Shown here: piece by piece, positions 63,211 to 64,000 of the stretch | How the letters are laid out: each line of letters begins with the position of its first letter | Position numbering within the stretch: the stretch's first letter is position 1 | The notes under the pieces: generated by a model | Told to the model about the DNA's origin: nothing | What the model saw: the letters and a program-made list of their open reading frames with translations, nothing else | Database searches by the model: none | Translations under genes and position numbers: made by a program | Source of the DNA: Aeromicrobium fastidiosum | GTDB lineage: Bacteria; Actinomycetota; Actinomycetes; Propionibacteriales; Nocardioidaceae | DNA length: 64,000 bases | Direction of reading: 5' to 3' | NCBI RefSeq assembly: GCF_017876595.1 | Contig: NZ_JAGIOG010000001.1 | Location: 1,674,001 to 1,738,000, forward strand

Positions 63211-64000
63211 GAGCCGGGCCTGGATCGCCGAGGCGATCCGCCGCGTCGACGCCGACGCCAACCGCAGCGCCGACACGCACCTGCACGTCCTGCCGATCCC
63301 AGTGCCGGGCATCGACCTCTACCTCAAGGACGAGTCGGTGCACCCCACCGGCAGCCTCAAGCACCGTCTGGCGCGTTCGCTGTTCCTGTACGCCCTCTGC
63401 AACGGCTGGATCGGTCCCGGCTCGACGGTCATCGAGGCGTCGAGCGGGTCGACGGCCGTCAGCGAGGCCTACTTCGCGCGCCTGATCGGGCTGCCCTTCG
63501 TGGCGGTCATGCCGGCGTCGACGAGTCGCGAGAAGATCGCGCTGATCGAGTTCTACGGGGGGCGCTGTCACCTGGTCGACGATCCGGGGACGGTCTACGA
63601 CGTCGCCCGCGACCTGGCCGACGAGTCGGGCGGCCACTACATGGACCAGTTCACGTACGCCGAGCGCGCCACCGACTGGCGGGGCAACAACAACATCGCG
63701 GAGTCGATCTTCGACCAGATGTCGGCCGAGCCGCACCCGTGCCCGACGTGGATCGTGGTCAGCGCCGGCACGGGTGGCACGTCCGCGACGATCGGACGGT
63801 TCGTGCGCTACCGCCGCTTCGACACCCGCATCGCGGTCGCCGACCCCGAGAACTCGGCCTTCTACGGCGGCTGGGAGTCCGACCGGTCCGACGTCACGAC
63901 CGGCAGCCCGTCCCGCATCGAGGGCATCGGACGCATGCGCGTCGAGCCGTCGTTCGTGGGCGGTGTCATCGACGACATGGTCAAGGTGCCCGACGCCGCG
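63191..64000 (+). CDS. PLP-dependent cysteine synthase-like enzyme (partial, runs off window)
   Basis: 270 residues visible of a fold-type II PLP enzyme of the cysteine synthase/cysteine desulfhydrase family, similar in order of motifs to mycobacterial Cds1. The PLP lysine is in [11 protein letters not shown] near 53, the phosphate-binding Ser-rich loop [15 protein letters not shown] near 85, and the glycine loop [13 protein letters not shown] near 193. The start is a GTG 7 nt after AGGAG. It is not bounded by a stop within the window. Product may release sulfide from cysteine or make cysteine. Confidence 0.85.
   Translation, partial: MPKTSTESRAWIAEAIRRVDADANRSADTHLHVLPIPVPGIDLYLKDESVHPTGSLKHRLARSLFLYALCNGWIGPGSTVIEASSGSTAVSEAYFARLIGLPFVAVMPASTSREKIALIEFYGGRCHLVDDPGTVYDVARDLADESGGHYMDQFTYAERATDWRGNNNIAESIFDQMSAEPHPCPTWIVVSAGTGGTSATIGRFVRYRRFDTRIAVADPENSAFYGGWESDRSDVTTGSPSRIEGIGRMRVEPSFVGGVIDDMVKVPDAA

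Overview
The window is high-GC DNA from an actinobacterium. Gene content (Asp23-type envelope cluster, BldN-like sigma factor, BldC, Rex with hemACDB, bS22, DisA-RadA, MrpA antiporter, LCP protein) and the many GTG starts fit the Propionibacteriales, most likely a Nocardioidaceae member such as Aeromicrobium or Nocardioides. That placement is an inference. Nearly all of the DNA is coding. I saw no rRNA, tRNA, CRISPR array, prophage or classical insertion sequence. Layout: 1-11.4 kb holds the start of an Mrp antiporter operon, a secreted peptidoglycan peptidase, small membrane and lipoproteins, an SDR, a DEDDh exonuclease, a lipid cluster (YhhN, PlsC, epoxide-hydrolase-like), a RelE toxin remnant, a diguanylate cyclase and an LCP cell-wall ligase. 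11.5-15.9 kb is a dense envelope-stress locus: nine small genes on the minus strand (Asp23/Gls24 proteins, AmaP- and DUF6286-like membrane proteins, CsbD, a tiny J-domain-like protein) divergent from an ECF sigma factor overlapping another Asp23-like gene. 16-21.9 kb is the fructose PTS: ptsI divergent from fruR-fruK-fruA-ptsH. After an intergenic array of hairpins come clpC and an SMR/TetR pair with a clear operator. 25.8-38.6 kb carries housekeeping genes: mutY, disA, radA, a Ppx/GppA protein, a TIM-barrel isomerase, a Na+/bile-acid-type transporter, proC and acuC, plus several uncharacterised proteins. 38.7-59.3 kb is a developmental/redox/heme region: BldC-like regulator, bS22, SDR and acyltransferase, a DUF5667 protein with a BldN-like sigma factor, HAD phosphatase, acyl-CoA synthetase, glutaredoxin-like protein, rex-hemA-hemC-hemD-hemB, a lytic transglycosylase, hemL and the System II cytochrome c maturation genes (tlpA-ccdA-resB-ccsB). 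The arrangement links heme supply, thiol redox and cytochrome c assembly, with Rex as the likely NADH-responsive switch. 59.3-64 kb contains a solitary AbiEi/DUF559-type putative nuclease flanked by imperfect inverted repeats, an ABC exporter, two small membrane proteins and the start of a cysteine-synthase-like enzyme. Two window-wide signals stand out. At least sixteen genes have a TANNNT -10 hexamer exactly 6-7 nt before the start codon, the signature of leaderless transcription, including one bidirectional promoter whose two -10 boxes overlap in a 10-bp palindrome. The inverted-repeat-flanked nuclease gene looks like a discrete module inserted between two operons.
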